Translations under genes and position numbers: made by a program
Notes under the pieces: generated by a model
Told to the model about the DNA's origin: nothing
Seen by the model: the letters and a program-made list of their open reading frames with translations, nothing else
Database searches by the model: none
Origin: Marine Group I thaumarchaeote
GTDB lineage: Archaea; Thermoproteota; Nitrososphaeria; Nitrososphaerales; Nitrosopumilaceae
Assembly (NCBI GenBank): GCA_013390905.1
Contig: JACATG010000001.1
Span: 248,001-312,000 of the forward strand
Length of the DNA stretch: 64,000 nucleotides
Reading direction: 5' to 3'
In this document: piece after piece, positions 1-8,854 of the stretch
Numbering within the stretch: the first letter of the stretch is position 1
How the letters are laid out: each line of letters opens with the position of its first letter

Positions 1-140
1 ACACGATCAAATTAAAACATACATTTTTGATGAAACTATGATTTACCTAATTTTATGAAAATTCTATTGCACTTTTTTTATTTGTAATTTAATCATACTT
101 TAGTAAACATTTTAACATCGATTTACTTCCAATAATAATT

Positions 141-1157
141 ATGGGAGATATGCGCAAGGGTTATGTTTCTGAGCGCTTCATGATTGTTACAAAAAAAGAC
201 GACAAAGTTGTTGATCCAAGTAAATTTCCTTATGCTCCTGGTAATGAATCTATGACAAATCCTTCTGTTTTGTCTCTTGTTGCAAGAGAGGGAATGTTAC
301 AACGTCTTCAAGACAATGAAGATGAATATGTAAAGAATTGGTCAATTAGAGTTTTTGAAAGTAAAAACCCAATTGTTTCAATAGAAGCTGAAAACTCTTA
401 CAGTGAGAGACCCTTCTATAGCGAACCTGCATATGGTTATCATTACATTGTAGTTGCAACACCAAATAAAAAAGACACATTTGCAACAATTGACATTGAA
501 CAATGGTCAAATGTTCTAGTCGTTGTTCAAGATAGAGTAAGATGGCTCTATACACAAAAAGGGGTAACTTATGTCTCAATTTATGGTGATCATGGTGAAC
601 TAGCTGGGAATACAAATCCTCACCCGCACCTTCATCTTCTAACCTTTTCTACAATCCCACCAATTATTGAAGAGGAAGCAGAAGCCTCACACAAAATTCT
701 AAATGAAAAAGGTGTTTGTCCAATGTGCCAGGTCATAAATGAGGAGACTGCTGGTCCAAGACAGGTTCTTCAAACAGATGGATTTATTGCATTTTGTCCA
801 TGGTCTCCCTCTTACCCATACGAATTTTGGATTTCTCCTAAAAAACATGCCACTAGTTTCTCGAGAATTACTCAAAAAGAAATCAATGATTTGTCATTAA
901 TTCTAAGGTCAACTTTGGGCGGCCTTTCAAAAACTATTAAAAATGTTTCATATAATTTGGTATTTCATCTTTCTCCTGAAAAGAAAAATAGTAAACAAAT
1001 TCATTGGCATCTTGAAATTTATCCAATTACAAAACCTTGGTCTGGATTAGAACGTGGATATGGAATTTTCTTAAATGATGTCTCTCCTGAACAAGCTGCA
1101 GAACAACTTGGTGCAGCATGTAGAAAAGAATTAGCTAACCTAGTTGGAATTACTTGA
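141..1157 (+). CDS. GalT-like HIT-superfamily nucleotidyltransferase
   Basis: This 338-aa protein has the two-lobed layout of galactose-1-phosphate uridylyltransferase. The first lobe carries HPHLHLL at about residues 161-167, the second HWHLE at about 288-292, and CPMC at 193-196 could help bind a metal. GalT proteins move UMP between hexose phosphates and UDP-sugars in the cytoplasm. The usual transferase motif is HxHxQ, but here the last position is His, as in hydrolase-type HIT proteins, so the substrate is uncertain. The start at 141 keeps the family's N-terminal pattern (RKGYVSERFMIV); a second ATG lies at 150. It stands alone on the plus strand, upstream of a small membrane protein. 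Confidence 0.8.
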   Translation: MGDMRKGYVSERFMIVTKKDDKVVDPSKFPYAPGNESMTNPSVLSLVAREGMLQRLQDNEDEYVKNWSIRVFESKNPIVSIEAENSYSERPFYSEPAYGYHYIVVATPNKKDTFATIDIEQWSNVLVVVQDRVRWLYTQKGVTYVSIYGDHGELAGNTNPHPHLHLLTFSTIPPIIEEEAEASHKILNEKGVCPMCQVINEETAGPRQVLQTDGFIAFCPWSPSYPYEFWISPKKHATSFSRITQKEINDLSLILRSTLGGLSKTIKNVSYNLVFHLSPEKKNSKQIHWHLEIYPITKPWSGLERGYGIFLNDVSPEQAAEQLGAACRKELANLVGIT

Positions 1158-1199
1158 TTTTCTGAATGGTTTATTTATCAACTAAAATTTGTTAGAATT

Positions 1200-1640
1200 A
1201 TGGCAACTGAGACATGGCTTACAATTCTCAGTGTTTGTTTATTTGCAATGTTTGTAGGGGAAATGATTTCAGTTTACAACTTTTTAATTAATATCCCTGA
1301 AGATGATGGATTTCTGAGAGCATTTTCAGCAGATGCAAAAATACTGCAGTTCATTTCCATTGGCATTGCACCAGCTGGAATTTTAGCTGGAATTGCCTTC
1401 ATCATGTCGAAACATTATGGTTCAAAACGAATTGGTGGAATGATTATTGTAGGTGGAATAATTTTGTTAGTTGGAATGTATGTTTGTTATTCAATGCTAG
1501 ATAAAATTGATGATTATTATATTACAGATTCTGTAAAGTATTCACCAATTTTGTTTATGGTGCTGTCTGTTCCTGTAATGGGTGTTGGGGCTTATTTGAT
1601 GAAGCTAAAAAAAAGGCGACCTAAAAAACAATACTTCTAG
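1200..1640 (+). CDS. Small four-helix membrane protein, function unknown
   Basis: This 146-aa protein has four hydrophobic segments, at roughly residues 7-30, 48-70, 78-100 and 116-135, and a basic tail ending in KKRRPKKQYF. I recognise no family. Its stop overlaps the end of the convergent acetyltransferase gene by 4 nt. The gene lies 42 nt after the GalT-like gene on the same strand and may share its transcript. Confidence 0.6.
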   Translation: MATETWLTILSVCLFAMFVGEMISVYNFLINIPEDDGFLRAFSADAKILQFISIGIAPAGILAGIAFIMSKHYGSKRIGGMIIVGGIILLVGMYVCYSMLDKIDDYYITDSVKYSPILFMVLSVPVMGVGAYLMKLKKRRPKKQYF

Positions 1641-2074
1641 ATATGATCAAATCTTAATTCATTTGCAATATGCTTAAACCCAAGTTTTTCATAAAATGGT
1701 TTTACATCATCCGTGCAATCTAAAATTGTCTTGTAGCAACCTCGATTTTTTGCAAATTCAAGAAGATACTTCATAATTTTTTCACCAATTCGCTGTCCTT
1801 GAAAATTCTTATCTACCACAACATCTTCAATATGACCAACTAATCCTCCACTGTGAATAAATTTTATCTCTATCAGAAGTGTTGTGGTTCCTACTATTTT
1901 TCCATCTAATTCGGCAACTACTATGACATGATCTGGGTTTGAACTAATTTTTTCAAAAATCTCTTCAGCTTTATTTCGTTCAATATCACTTGTTTGTCTT
2001 AATGAATCAAGTGTTGCTAGAAATCCCTTCCCAAGGTCCTCTTTTCTTAATTCTCTGATGATTGGTTCACTCAT
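1637..2074 (-). CDS. GNAT acetyltransferase resembling glucosamine-phosphate N-acetyltransferase
   Basis: This 145-aa GNAT-fold protein closely follows eukaryotic glucosamine-6-phosphate N-acetyltransferase (GNA1). It has GHIEDVVVD at about residues 80-88, then an acetyl-CoA-binding loop with QGQRIG, then a C-terminal ILDC and FYEKLGF. GNA1 acetylates glucosamine-6-phosphate on the way to UDP-GlcNAc. Upstream on the same strand, 8 nt away, is a sugar-phosphate nucleotidyltransferase, the enzyme type that would use the later phosphosugar. The substrate is inferred from motifs and context. Confidence 0.75.
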   Translation of the reverse strand: MSEPIIRELRKEDLGKGFLATLDSLRQTSDIERNKAEEIFEKISSNPDHVIVVAELDGKIVGTTTLLIEIKFIHSGGLVGHIEDVVVDKNFQGQRIGEKIMKYLLEFAKNRGCYKTILDCTDDVKPFYEKLGFKHIANELRFDHI

Positions 2075-2082
2075 TATTATTT

Positions 2083-2784
2083 TCAGATCTTTCCAAGTTT
2101 TTGAATATAGTCTTGATATGCTTTTTTGTAAGATGATTTGTTGCCAATATCTGTAAATCCCTTCTTTGTAATGAAACTACTTACTAATTTTTTTCTATTC
2201 ATGGCTTTTTTTATTACATCATCCATTCCATATGGCTTGTTTTTTGGAATAAGATCCAAAACTTTAGGTTCCATTACATAGCATCCCATATTTACATTAG
2301 CTTTAATTTCTGGCTTTTCATTCCAGCTTAAGACCTTTCCAGTTTTGGAAGTCTCAATTACCCCATAAGGTAAGTTAGTTTTATACTCATTTAGACTCAT
2401 TGTTACAAATGCCTTTTTCTTGATGTGTTGTTTTATCATATTTCTAAGACTAAAATTAAAAATTGAATCGCCATATATGCAAACAAAAGTATCATCTATG
2501 AAGTCTTCTGCAGTTTTGAGTTGACCTGCAGTAGCTAGTGGTTTATTTGAAATTGCATATTCTATGTTAACCCCAAATCTCTTACCTTCTTCAAAATAAT
2601 CTTCAATGGTTTTTCTAAGATAACTAACACACAAAACAATTGACTTGATACCATTTTTCCTTGTCCAATCAATTAGATGCTCCATAATTGGTTTTTCACC
2701 TAGTGGCAACATAGATTTTGGAAGAAATGTTGTATATGGTCGAAGTCTTGTTCCTAATCCACCAGCAAGAATAACAGCTTTCAC
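2083..2784 (-). CDS. Sugar-phosphate nucleotidyltransferase
   Basis: This 233-aa protein opens with the NTP-transferase signature (KAVILAGGLGTRLRPYT at residues 2-18, then the PKSMLPLGEKP loop). CIYGDSIF near residue 105 supplies the metal-binding Asp. The family joins a sugar-1-phosphate to an NTP to give an NDP-sugar. It lacks the C-terminal left-handed beta-helix of GlmU-type enzymes, so acetyltransfer would need a separate protein, and a GNAT gene follows 8 nt downstream. The exact sugar (GlcNAc-1-P, mannose-1-P or glucose-1-P) cannot be read from the sequence. Confidence 0.85.
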   Translation of the reverse strand: MKAVILAGGLGTRLRPYTTFLPKSMLPLGEKPIMEHLIDWTRKNGIKSIVLCVSYLRKTIEDYFEEGKRFGVNIEYAISNKPLATAGQLKTAEDFIDDTFVCIYGDSIFNFSLRNMIKQHIKKKAFVTMSLNEYKTNLPYGVIETSKTGKVLSWNEKPEIKANVNMGCYVMEPKVLDLIPKNKPYGMDDVIKKAMNRKKLVSSFITKKGFTDIGNKSSYKKAYQDYIQKLGKI

Positions 2785-2842
2785 AAATGCTATTTGGAAT
2801 GTGACTATTTATGTTCAAGGATGAATTCTGACCAAACTCATA

Positions 2843-4141
2843 TCAAATAATTTTTAAAATTTTTTTTAAAACATTATTTGGATTTTCTCCAAAAACTATG
2901 ATCATTGGTTCTTTTCCAAAACTTCCTTTGTGATAAACTACATCTAATACTTTTTTTGAGTTTTTGATTGCACTTTTTATTCCCCATTCTATAGTAGAAT
3001 TTTTTAATTTTACATTTTTAGGTTCTTGACTTCTGTCATAACTAGAAACTAATAATTTTGATTTTTTTATTTTTAATATGGTTGCGTTTTGATATTTTAG
3101 ATTTATTGCAGAGCGAATTTGTGGGAATTTCTTATTCATTGTTAGCAATGCTGTTGCAACATGTTTTGAACCTCCGTACGTTAAATTCCCTGCAACTATT
3201 ACCTGTCTTCCAGCTTTAACAATTCTTCCAGAAATACCTAGAATGTCTTTTGTTGACTTGGGGGTTTGTTTAGAATATACAAAATTTGTTTGACATTCTG
3301 GGATATTTTTGCAGATATTTTTGATTTCTGCAAATTGGCCAATTGCATCTGATAATTCTGAATTGATTTTATCATGTTTTTGAATATGTGTAATTGCAAT
3401 CCCTTTTCCTAAATTTTTTGAATTTTTTATTGAATTATAGGTAAATTGTTTAGCAAATCTTACTGATTCTCTTATGTTTTTATTTTTTGCAAGCGCAAAA
3501 ATCATAGCTGCAGAATAATTGCATCCACTACCATGATTAATTTTAGAAATTTTTTCTCCAGAAATAAAATAGTTGTTGTTTTTCTCTAACACAAAATCTG
3601 ATATCTGGTTATTTTTTGTTTCAATCCCTGTAATTACAATATTTTTTGCACCCATTTTTTGAATTATTTTTGCAATTTTTTTAGGCGTATTTTTTGCATT
3701 AATCTTAGTTTTTGATAGAATTTCAGCCTCAAATTTGTTTGGTGTAATTACTGTAGCAAGAGGAATCATAAATTTTCGAAAATCTTCTATGGATGAACTT
3801 TTAATTAATGATCCACCTGTAGTTGATTTAAGTACAGGATCAATAACTATTGGAACTTTTAATTTCTTTAATTGATGATATAGTACTTTGATAATTTGAG
3901 AATTGTATACCATTGCAATTTTTATTCCATCAATTTTAAAATCTGATATTACTGACTCTAATTGATTTTTTAAAATTTTTTGTGATACTGGTTCAATCAT
4001 CCCAAAGCTTGAAGTATTTTGACTAGTAATTGCAGTAATTATGGTTAGGCAGTATACGTTAAATGAAGAAAAAGTTTTGATATCACTTTGAATACCTGCA
4101 CCTGATGAAGGATCAGAACCTCCAATTGAAAGTAGATTCAT
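2843..4141 (-). CDS. thiDN: Bifunctional HMP(-P) kinase ThiD / thiamine-phosphate synthase ThiN
   Basis: This 432-aa fusion joins a ribokinase-fold ThiD domain (about residues 1-245) to a ThiN domain (about 255-432). ThiD phosphorylates hydroxymethylpyrimidine; it shows GGSDPSSGAGIQSD at residues 7-20 and HGSGCNYSAA near 205. ThiN replaces ThiE in many archaea and couples HMP-PP to the thiazole phosphate; its conserved GYG-type pattern appears as NLTYGGSKHVA. ThiC, which makes HMP-P, lies 0.8 kb away on the opposite strand, so two steps of the pyrimidine branch sit together. Confidence 0.9.
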   Translation of the reverse strand: MNLLSIGGSDPSSGAGIQSDIKTFSSFNVYCLTIITAITSQNTSSFGMIEPVSQKILKNQLESVISDFKIDGIKIAMVYNSQIIKVLYHQLKKLKVPIVIDPVLKSTTGGSLIKSSSIEDFRKFMIPLATVITPNKFEAEILSKTKINAKNTPKKIAKIIQKMGAKNIVITGIETKNNQISDFVLEKNNNYFISGEKISKINHGSGCNYSAAMIFALAKNKNIRESVRFAKQFTYNSIKNSKNLGKGIAITHIQKHDKINSELSDAIGQFAEIKNICKNIPECQTNFVYSKQTPKSTKDILGISGRIVKAGRQVIVAGNLTYGGSKHVATALLTMNKKFPQIRSAINLKYQNATILKIKKSKLLVSSYDRSQEPKNVKLKNSTIEWGIKSAIKNSKKVLDVVYHKGSFGKEPMIIVFGENPNNVLKKILKII

Positions 4142-4252
4142 AATATTTTCTTATTCTCAGTACTAATCTATTTTTCCTTTAAAATATTTTTTTTGTATGT
4201 ATAATTGAGATTTTTGATATCTATTTTATACTCCAATGACTTGCTTTATATC

Positions 4253-4444
4253 ATGACTAAAATTCCTATGGTAGATGATTTTACACCTGACGAATTACGA
4301 TGTACAACTTGCTTGTTACCAATGCAATATCAATCAAAAAGTAATGGAAAATTCCTATGGCAATGTTTCAAATGTGGAAAGCAATATCTTATTTCTGAAA
4401 ATATTGACACTAGCATTGAAGAGAGATGGAGTCCTCCTAGATGA
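4253..4444 (+). CDS. Small zinc-ribbon protein
   Basis: This 63-aa protein has one treble-clef or zinc-ribbon pattern: CTTC near residue 15 and CFKC near 37. The ATG at 4253 is preferred over an upstream start at 4205 because the extra residues are a hydrophobic run unlike the rest. Its stop overlaps the next start as ATGA at 4441-4444, so the two small genes are translationally coupled. The function is unknown. Confidence 0.6.
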   Translation: MTKIPMVDDFTPDELRCTTCLLPMQYQSKSNGKFLWQCFKCGKQYLISENIDTSIEERWSPPR

Positions 4445-4668
4445 TAAACACGTCTGAAATAGAATCTCTAAAATCTGAAAATCAAAAACTTCGGAATTAC
4501 ATTTCATTAGTTTTTGCTGAACTTGAATTGACACAAAGAATTGGTGAAATTAAACAAAATTTTGTAAATTCCTCTGATTCTGAGCGTATTATCGTACCTA
4601 TTTTAAATAAAATATCTAAAATCAAATCTGAAAAACTAACCTTGGAACAGGAAATGCATTTAATCTAA
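4441..4668 (+). CDS. Small coiled-coil protein
   Basis: This 75-aa, highly charged and helical protein has heptad-like leucine and isoleucine spacing (ESLKSENQKLRNYI at the start, ILNKISKIKSEKLTLEQEM at the end). It overlaps the preceding zinc-ribbon gene by 4 nt, so the pair may form a complex. No family is recognised. Confidence 0.55.
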   Translation: MINTSEIESLKSENQKLRNYISLVFAELELTQRIGEIKQNFVNSSDSERIIVPILNKISKIKSEKLTLEQEMHLI

Positions 4669-4677
4669 TTTTGGTTA

Positions 4678-4803
4678 TTACGTTGATGCTTCAGTAACAC
4701 AATCAAAAGAACAAAATTCATCTTTCATACTGTAAAACTCTCTACCACAATGCTTGCATTCTCTGATATCTCTCATAATATCACAATATAGTGATTCTGA
4801 CAT
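4678..4803 (-). CDS. 41-aa zinc-finger miniprotein
   Basis: This short minus-strand gene runs from ATG at 4803 to TAA at 4678. It encodes 41 residues with C-x2-C (CKHC, residues 16-19) and C-x3-C (CSFDC, residues 31-35), a pattern able to bind one zinc ion. It resembles other small metal-binding proteins in this window. It is convergent with the coiled-coil gene at 4441 and divergent from thiC. Confidence 0.5.
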   Translation of the reverse strand: MSESLYCDIMRDIRECKHCGREFYSMKDEFCSFDCVTEAST

Positions 4804-4907
4804 ATAAGACCGATCAATTTTCTTAATATAGTGCCAGAAATTATAAGCGATCAATATTTTTGTAATCTTTTTGATTGTTTAAATCAGGTAAACACGTAGA
4901 TTATTTA

Positions 4908-6236
4908 ATGGCAACTCAAATGACTGCTGCACGACGTGGTATTGCTACTGATGAAATGAAACGAGTAGCAAAAGATGAAGATGTTTCACTTGATTGGTTA
5001 ATTCCAAAAATTGCACGTGGTTCTATAATAATTCCAAGTAACAATACAAGACCACAAAAAATTCATAATGTTGGAATTGGTAAAGGCCTTAAAACTAAAG
5101 TAAATGTCAACATTGGAACATCAACTCTAAATGTAAACTTGGAAGAAGAAATTGAAAAAGCTAAGGTTGCAGTAAAATATCATGCAGACACAATCATGGA
5201 TCTTAGTGATGGCGGTGATGTTAAAAAAATAAGACAGACTCTTTTAGATGTCGCTCCAATTACTTTTGGGACTGTCCCAATTTATGAAGCCTATAATTAT
5301 GGTATTGAGGTTCACAAAAATCCTTTGAATTTAACTGAAGATGATTATCTAAATGCGTTTGAAAGTAATGTAAAAGATGGAGTTGATTATGTCACAATTC
5401 ATTGTGGAATTACAAAAGATATTGCCAAAAGAATCCTAAAAGTTCAGAGATATGGCGGTATCGTAAGTAAAGGGGGAACTATAACTGCAGCATGGATGTT
5501 AAAACATGACAAAGAAAACCCATACGTGACTCATTATGACTATCTTATTGAAATTGCCAAAAAATATGATGTAACATTTAGCCTTGGAGATGCACTTAGA
5601 CCTGGCTCAATTTTAGATTCTCATGATGAATTACAAGTTCAAGAAATGATCAATATATCTCGATTAACAAAACGTGCACACGAACAAGATATTCAAGTTA
5701 TGGTTGAAGGTCCAGGGCATGTTCCACTAAATGAGGTTGCAGCAAATGTTAGACTAGCAAAATCTCTAATTGGTGATGTCCCTTACTATGTTCTTGGTCC
5801 TTTAGTAACTGATATTGCATCTGGACATGATCACATTGCAAGTGCAATTGGGGCTGCAGTATCTGCAAGCGAAGGTGTTGATCTTCTATGTTATCTTACT
5901 CCTTCTGAACATCTGGCTTTACCAAATGTAGAAGAAGTAAAAGTAGGATTGATTGCATATAGAATTGCAGCTCATGCAGGCGATCTTGTAAAAATTCGTG
6001 ACAAGGTAATTAAATGGGATATGGAAATGACCGAAGCCAGACGTACTTTGAATTGGGAAAAACAACTTGCATTATCTATCGATCCTGAGAAAGCAGCTAA
6101 AATTCATAACCGAACTGGACAACATACTGGAAATAATGTTCCTTGCACTATGTGTGGCGGTGCTTGTGTCTATATGATGTTACCACAGCAAAAAAAATAT
6201 GAAAAAGAAAATCAAAATTTACAACAGATTGAATAA
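4908..6236 (+). CDS. thiC: Phosphomethylpyrimidine synthase ThiC
   Basis: This 442-aa radical-SAM enzyme converts aminoimidazole ribotide to HMP-P, the pyrimidine half of thiamine. Diagnostic features are ARRG near the N-terminus, MDLSDGGD, VEGPGHVPLN, the metal ligands in VTDIASGHDHI, and the unusual C-terminal cluster motif CTMCGGAC (C-x2-C-x4-C). The ATG at 4908 gives a normal start (MATQMTAARRG); a TTG at 4875 would add an atypical extension. Its 3' end overlaps the convergent NUDIX gene by 18 nt. I saw no TPP-riboswitch consensus in the 104 nt upstream. Confidence 0.95.
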   Translation: MATQMTAARRGIATDEMKRVAKDEDVSLDWLIPKIARGSIIIPSNNTRPQKIHNVGIGKGLKTKVNVNIGTSTLNVNLEEEIEKAKVAVKYHADTIMDLSDGGDVKKIRQTLLDVAPITFGTVPIYEAYNYGIEVHKNPLNLTEDDYLNAFESNVKDGVDYVTIHCGITKDIAKRILKVQRYGGIVSKGGTITAAWMLKHDKENPYVTHYDYLIEIAKKYDVTFSLGDALRPGSILDSHDELQVQEMINISRLTKRAHEQDIQVMVEGPGHVPLNEVAANVRLAKSLIGDVPYYVLGPLVTDIASGHDHIASAIGAAVSASEGVDLLCYLTPSEHLALPNVEEVKVGLIAYRIAAHAGDLVKIRDKVIKWDMEMTEARRTLNWEKQLALSIDPEKAAKIHNRTGQHTGNNVPCTMCGGACVYMMLPQQKKYEKENQNLQQIE

Positions 6237-6623
6237 TACTTTTTGAAGACTAGGAACTGTATCATAATTTTCCAACTCTTCTTTGTTTATCCACTTAAAT
6301 TCAGAATTTTCCCAATTTAGTTTAATTATTGGATTTTTCGCTTCAAACAAAAATGGAAATATCTCCCACTCATGATTTTCATACTGAGGCGAATTAATTC
6401 TCATCTCTTCCACAGATCTAACAAGTGTAATCTTGTCTTCTATTATTCCAACTTCTTCCAAAATCTCAATTTTTGCCCTTTTTAGAGGTTCTTCATTTTT
6501 TTCTATTATTCCACTAATCCCTGCCCACAATCCTTTCATTGATTTTACTTTATCACTTCTTTTTAAAATCAATAATTTCTCATTATCCTTAATGAACGAT
6601 GTAACTATCTTAGTTGAACGCAT
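6219..6623 (-). CDS. NUDIX hydrolase
   Basis: This 134-aa protein has a NUDIX box at about residues 38-60: Gly, then EEP, then EILEEVGI. The family hydrolyses nucleoside diphosphates linked to another group, using Mg2+ held by the Glu residues. The usual Arg of the REUxEE core is Ile here (KIEILEE), so either activity is altered or another residue takes that role. It begins 5 nt after tyrA on the same strand and is probably the last gene of the shikimate operon. The substrate is unknown. Confidence 0.8.
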   Translation of the reverse strand: MRSTKIVTSFIKDNEKLLILKRSDKVKSMKGLWAGISGIIEKNEEPLKRAKIEILEEVGIIEDKITLVRSVEEMRINSPQYENHEWEIFPFLFEAKNPIIKLNWENSEFKWINKEELENYDTVPSLQKVLFNLL

Positions 6624-6628
6624 TTTCG

Positions 6629-7483
6629 TTATTTTTCAATGACCTTGACCATTTTTGTCAGTTTCTTGTAGGATTCATTGGTGTCGGTATGCTTAGCGAG
6701 TTTCTCTTGAACATCTTTGATGTAACTAATTACCTCTTCTGTCTTTGATTCTTGAACCGCAGTTAGTAATCTTCCAACATCTTTCCACAGTTCTTCCGCA
6801 AATTTTCGAATCTCCGGGTTAGCAATAATGGTTTCAATCAGTTCTGGAGACTCAGTCATTATGCTTTCTGCTAATATCTTTTGTACTCTAAAAGTTGTAC
6901 CAGACATTTTTTCTGTCAAGTTCACCTTTTCATCTTTTGAGATAATTTTTGCAAAAACTAGATTCACCATATGAGTCAATCCTAAAATCACCGCAATCTT
7001 TTTGTCATGTTCAATTGCATCAATTGTAACAAAGTTTGCTCCTTCAAATAGTGATTTTGCAACAGATAACTCTGTTTTTGCATCCTTGATTGGAACTGAA
7101 ATAATATTTTGACCTTTGATCGTTTTTATTCCTGGACCAAACATTGGATGAATACAAATTGGATTAATCTTAGATGGCATCTTTGCTAATGATCCTGCAA
7201 CTTTGGATTTTTCAGATGAAATGTCAATAAGGTATGTACCCCTCTTCATTTCTTTTGAGATTAATCTGATAATCTCTGGAGTTCTTCTTGTAGGAGTACA
7301 CAAAACAACATAATCTGCCTTTAGAATTCCTCCAACTAAAGACCCTGCTTCTATAATGTCTTTTCCTGAAAATTTATTTTCTGAATCATAACCTGTAACT
7401 TCATAATTTTTACTTGCAAAATATTTTAGAAACCATTGTCCCATTTGACCTCCGGCACCAATTACTGTAAGTTTTTTCTTCAT
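6629..7483 (-). CDS. tyrA: Prephenate dehydrogenase (TyrA family)
   Basis: This 284-aa protein has an N-terminal NAD(P)-binding Rossmann fold (VIGAGGQMGQWF at residues 7-18) and the prephenate-dehydrogenase HPMFGPG motif near residue 118. It oxidatively decarboxylates prephenate to 4-hydroxyphenylpyruvate for tyrosine synthesis. Its start overlaps the stop of the chorismate mutase-aminotransferase gene by 4 nt, so prephenate formation and use are co-expressed. Confidence 0.9.
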   Translation of the reverse strand: MKKKLTVIGAGGQMGQWFLKYFASKNYEVTGYDSENKFSGKDIIEAGSLVGGILKADYVVLCTPTRRTPEIIRLISKEMKRGTYLIDISSEKSKVAGSLAKMPSKINPICIHPMFGPGIKTIKGQNIISVPIKDAKTELSVAKSLFEGANFVTIDAIEHDKKIAVILGLTHMVNLVFAKIISKDEKVNLTEKMSGTTFRVQKILAESIMTESPELIETIIANPEIRKFAEELWKDVGRLLTAVQESKTEEVISYIKDVQEKLAKHTDTNESYKKLTKMVKVIEK

Positions 7484-8850
7484 TGTTTCTCACTCATGAT
7501 GTGACTTAGTATATTCATTCCGTCAATTAGTATTTTCTCATCTTGACATGCAGAAATCCTAATGAAATTTTTGTAATTTCCAAATCCTTCCCCTGGCGCT
7601 ACCGCTAATCCCTTCTCAAGTGTACTGTTAGCAAATTGAACACCGTCAAATCCATCTTGATTAACTCTCGCAAAAAGGTACATGGCCCCATCTGGATTAA
7701 CAAAATCTAATCCAATCTCTTTTGCTTTTTGTATCAATACATCTAATCTGCTTTGAACAATATTAGTATTATTCGAAGTATCTGCTTCAAGTGCTTTCAT
7801 TGCCACATATTGTATGGGTTCTGATACATTTGTTAGGCATAATGCCTGCAATTTTACCATTTTTTCGATAATTTCTATATCTGCTATACCATATCCAATC
7901 CTGAATCCTGTCATGGCATGGGATTTTGAGAATGATTGAGTTACAATGCTTTTTTCATAACTGTATCTTAGAATGCTTTTCCAACTACTTTTTACATATT
8001 GCGAATAGATCTCATCACTCAACACATATAGATTATTTTTTCTAGCCAGGTCAACTATGTCATCTTGTAACTTTTCAGGAAGAATCTTTCCTGTAGGATT
8101 ATTTGGATAGTTCAGTACAATCATTTTTGTATTTGCATTAATTGTATTTTCAATCTTTTCCAAAGATGGCTCCCATTTTTCATCTAGAGTTGTATTGATG
8201 GTTCTAACTTTAATTCCTGCATTTAGTGCACAGTCCTTGTATGCGGGCCATGCAGGTTCTATGACAATCATTTCATCACCTGGATTAAGTAGTGTAGTTA
8301 TTGCAGTGAAAATTGAAAATCTTGCACCCGGACTAACTATAATATTATCTTGTGTGATATTGGTGTTGAATTTATCCGAGATATATTTTACAAGTGCTTC
8401 TCGAAATACTGGCATTCCTTTTGCTTGACCATACTTTAGAAATCCTTTGTCAAATACTTCTTCTAATGCATTTTTAACAATAGGTGGTGGTAAAAAGTCT
8501 GGTTCTCCCACTTCCATGTGAATAATCGTCTTTCCTTGTTGCTCAAGTGATTTTGCTTTTAAAAAAATAGAAAGATGTGTTTGATTATTAATTGATTGAA
8601 CTTTTACTGATTCGTTTAAGAGAAAATTCAAATATTTTGTTGCAATCGTTTCATCAAATCCTATATTTTTGCATAGTGAGATTACTTTTTCACGTAAATT
8701 GCCTTCTCGTAATTCATCAGTGATCCCCTTTCCAATATTCTTTTTGACTTCGCCAATCTCTTTTGCAATTTCTGTTCTTGTTTTTAGTAGCTTTACCATT
8801 TCCAGTGTAACTTCGTCCATCCTATTTCGAAGTTCATTGATATCAGACAT
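7480..8850 (-). CDS. Chorismate mutase-aminotransferase fusion
   Basis: This 456-aa protein has an AroQ-type chorismate mutase domain at about residues 1-85 (MSDINELRNRMDEV, then TRTEIAKEIGEVKK). A class I PLP aminotransferase follows, at about 95-456, with GEPDFLPPP, NYPNNPTGK, SDEIY and the PLP lysine in SFSKSHAMTGFRIGYG. Fusing the mutase to an aminotransferase suggests aromatic transamination feeding Phe and Tyr, although the aspartate/aromatic split cannot be read directly. I chose the ATG at 8850; a start at 8892 would overlap aroC and adds a non-conserved stretch. Confidence 0.88.
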   Translation of the reverse strand: MSDINELRNRMDEVTLEMVKLLKTRTEIAKEIGEVKKNIGKGITDELREGNLREKVISLCKNIGFDETIATKYLNFLLNESVKVQSINNQTHLSIFLKAKSLEQQGKTIIHMEVGEPDFLPPPIVKNALEEVFDKGFLKYGQAKGMPVFREALVKYISDKFNTNITQDNIIVSPGARFSIFTAITTLLNPGDEMIVIEPAWPAYKDCALNAGIKVRTINTTLDEKWEPSLEKIENTINANTKMIVLNYPNNPTGKILPEKLQDDIVDLARKNNLYVLSDEIYSQYVKSSWKSILRYSYEKSIVTQSFSKSHAMTGFRIGYGIADIEIIEKMVKLQALCLTNVSEPIQYVAMKALEADTSNNTNIVQSRLDVLIQKAKEIGLDFVNPDGAMYLFARVNQDGFDGVQFANSTLEKGLAVAPGEGFGNYKNFIRISACQDEKILIDGMNILSHIMSEKQ

Positions 8851-8854
8851 TTTC

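Noticed and set aside
4804-4907. TPP riboswitch upstream of thiC
   Set aside because: No CUGAGA-type core or matching stems seen in the short leader.
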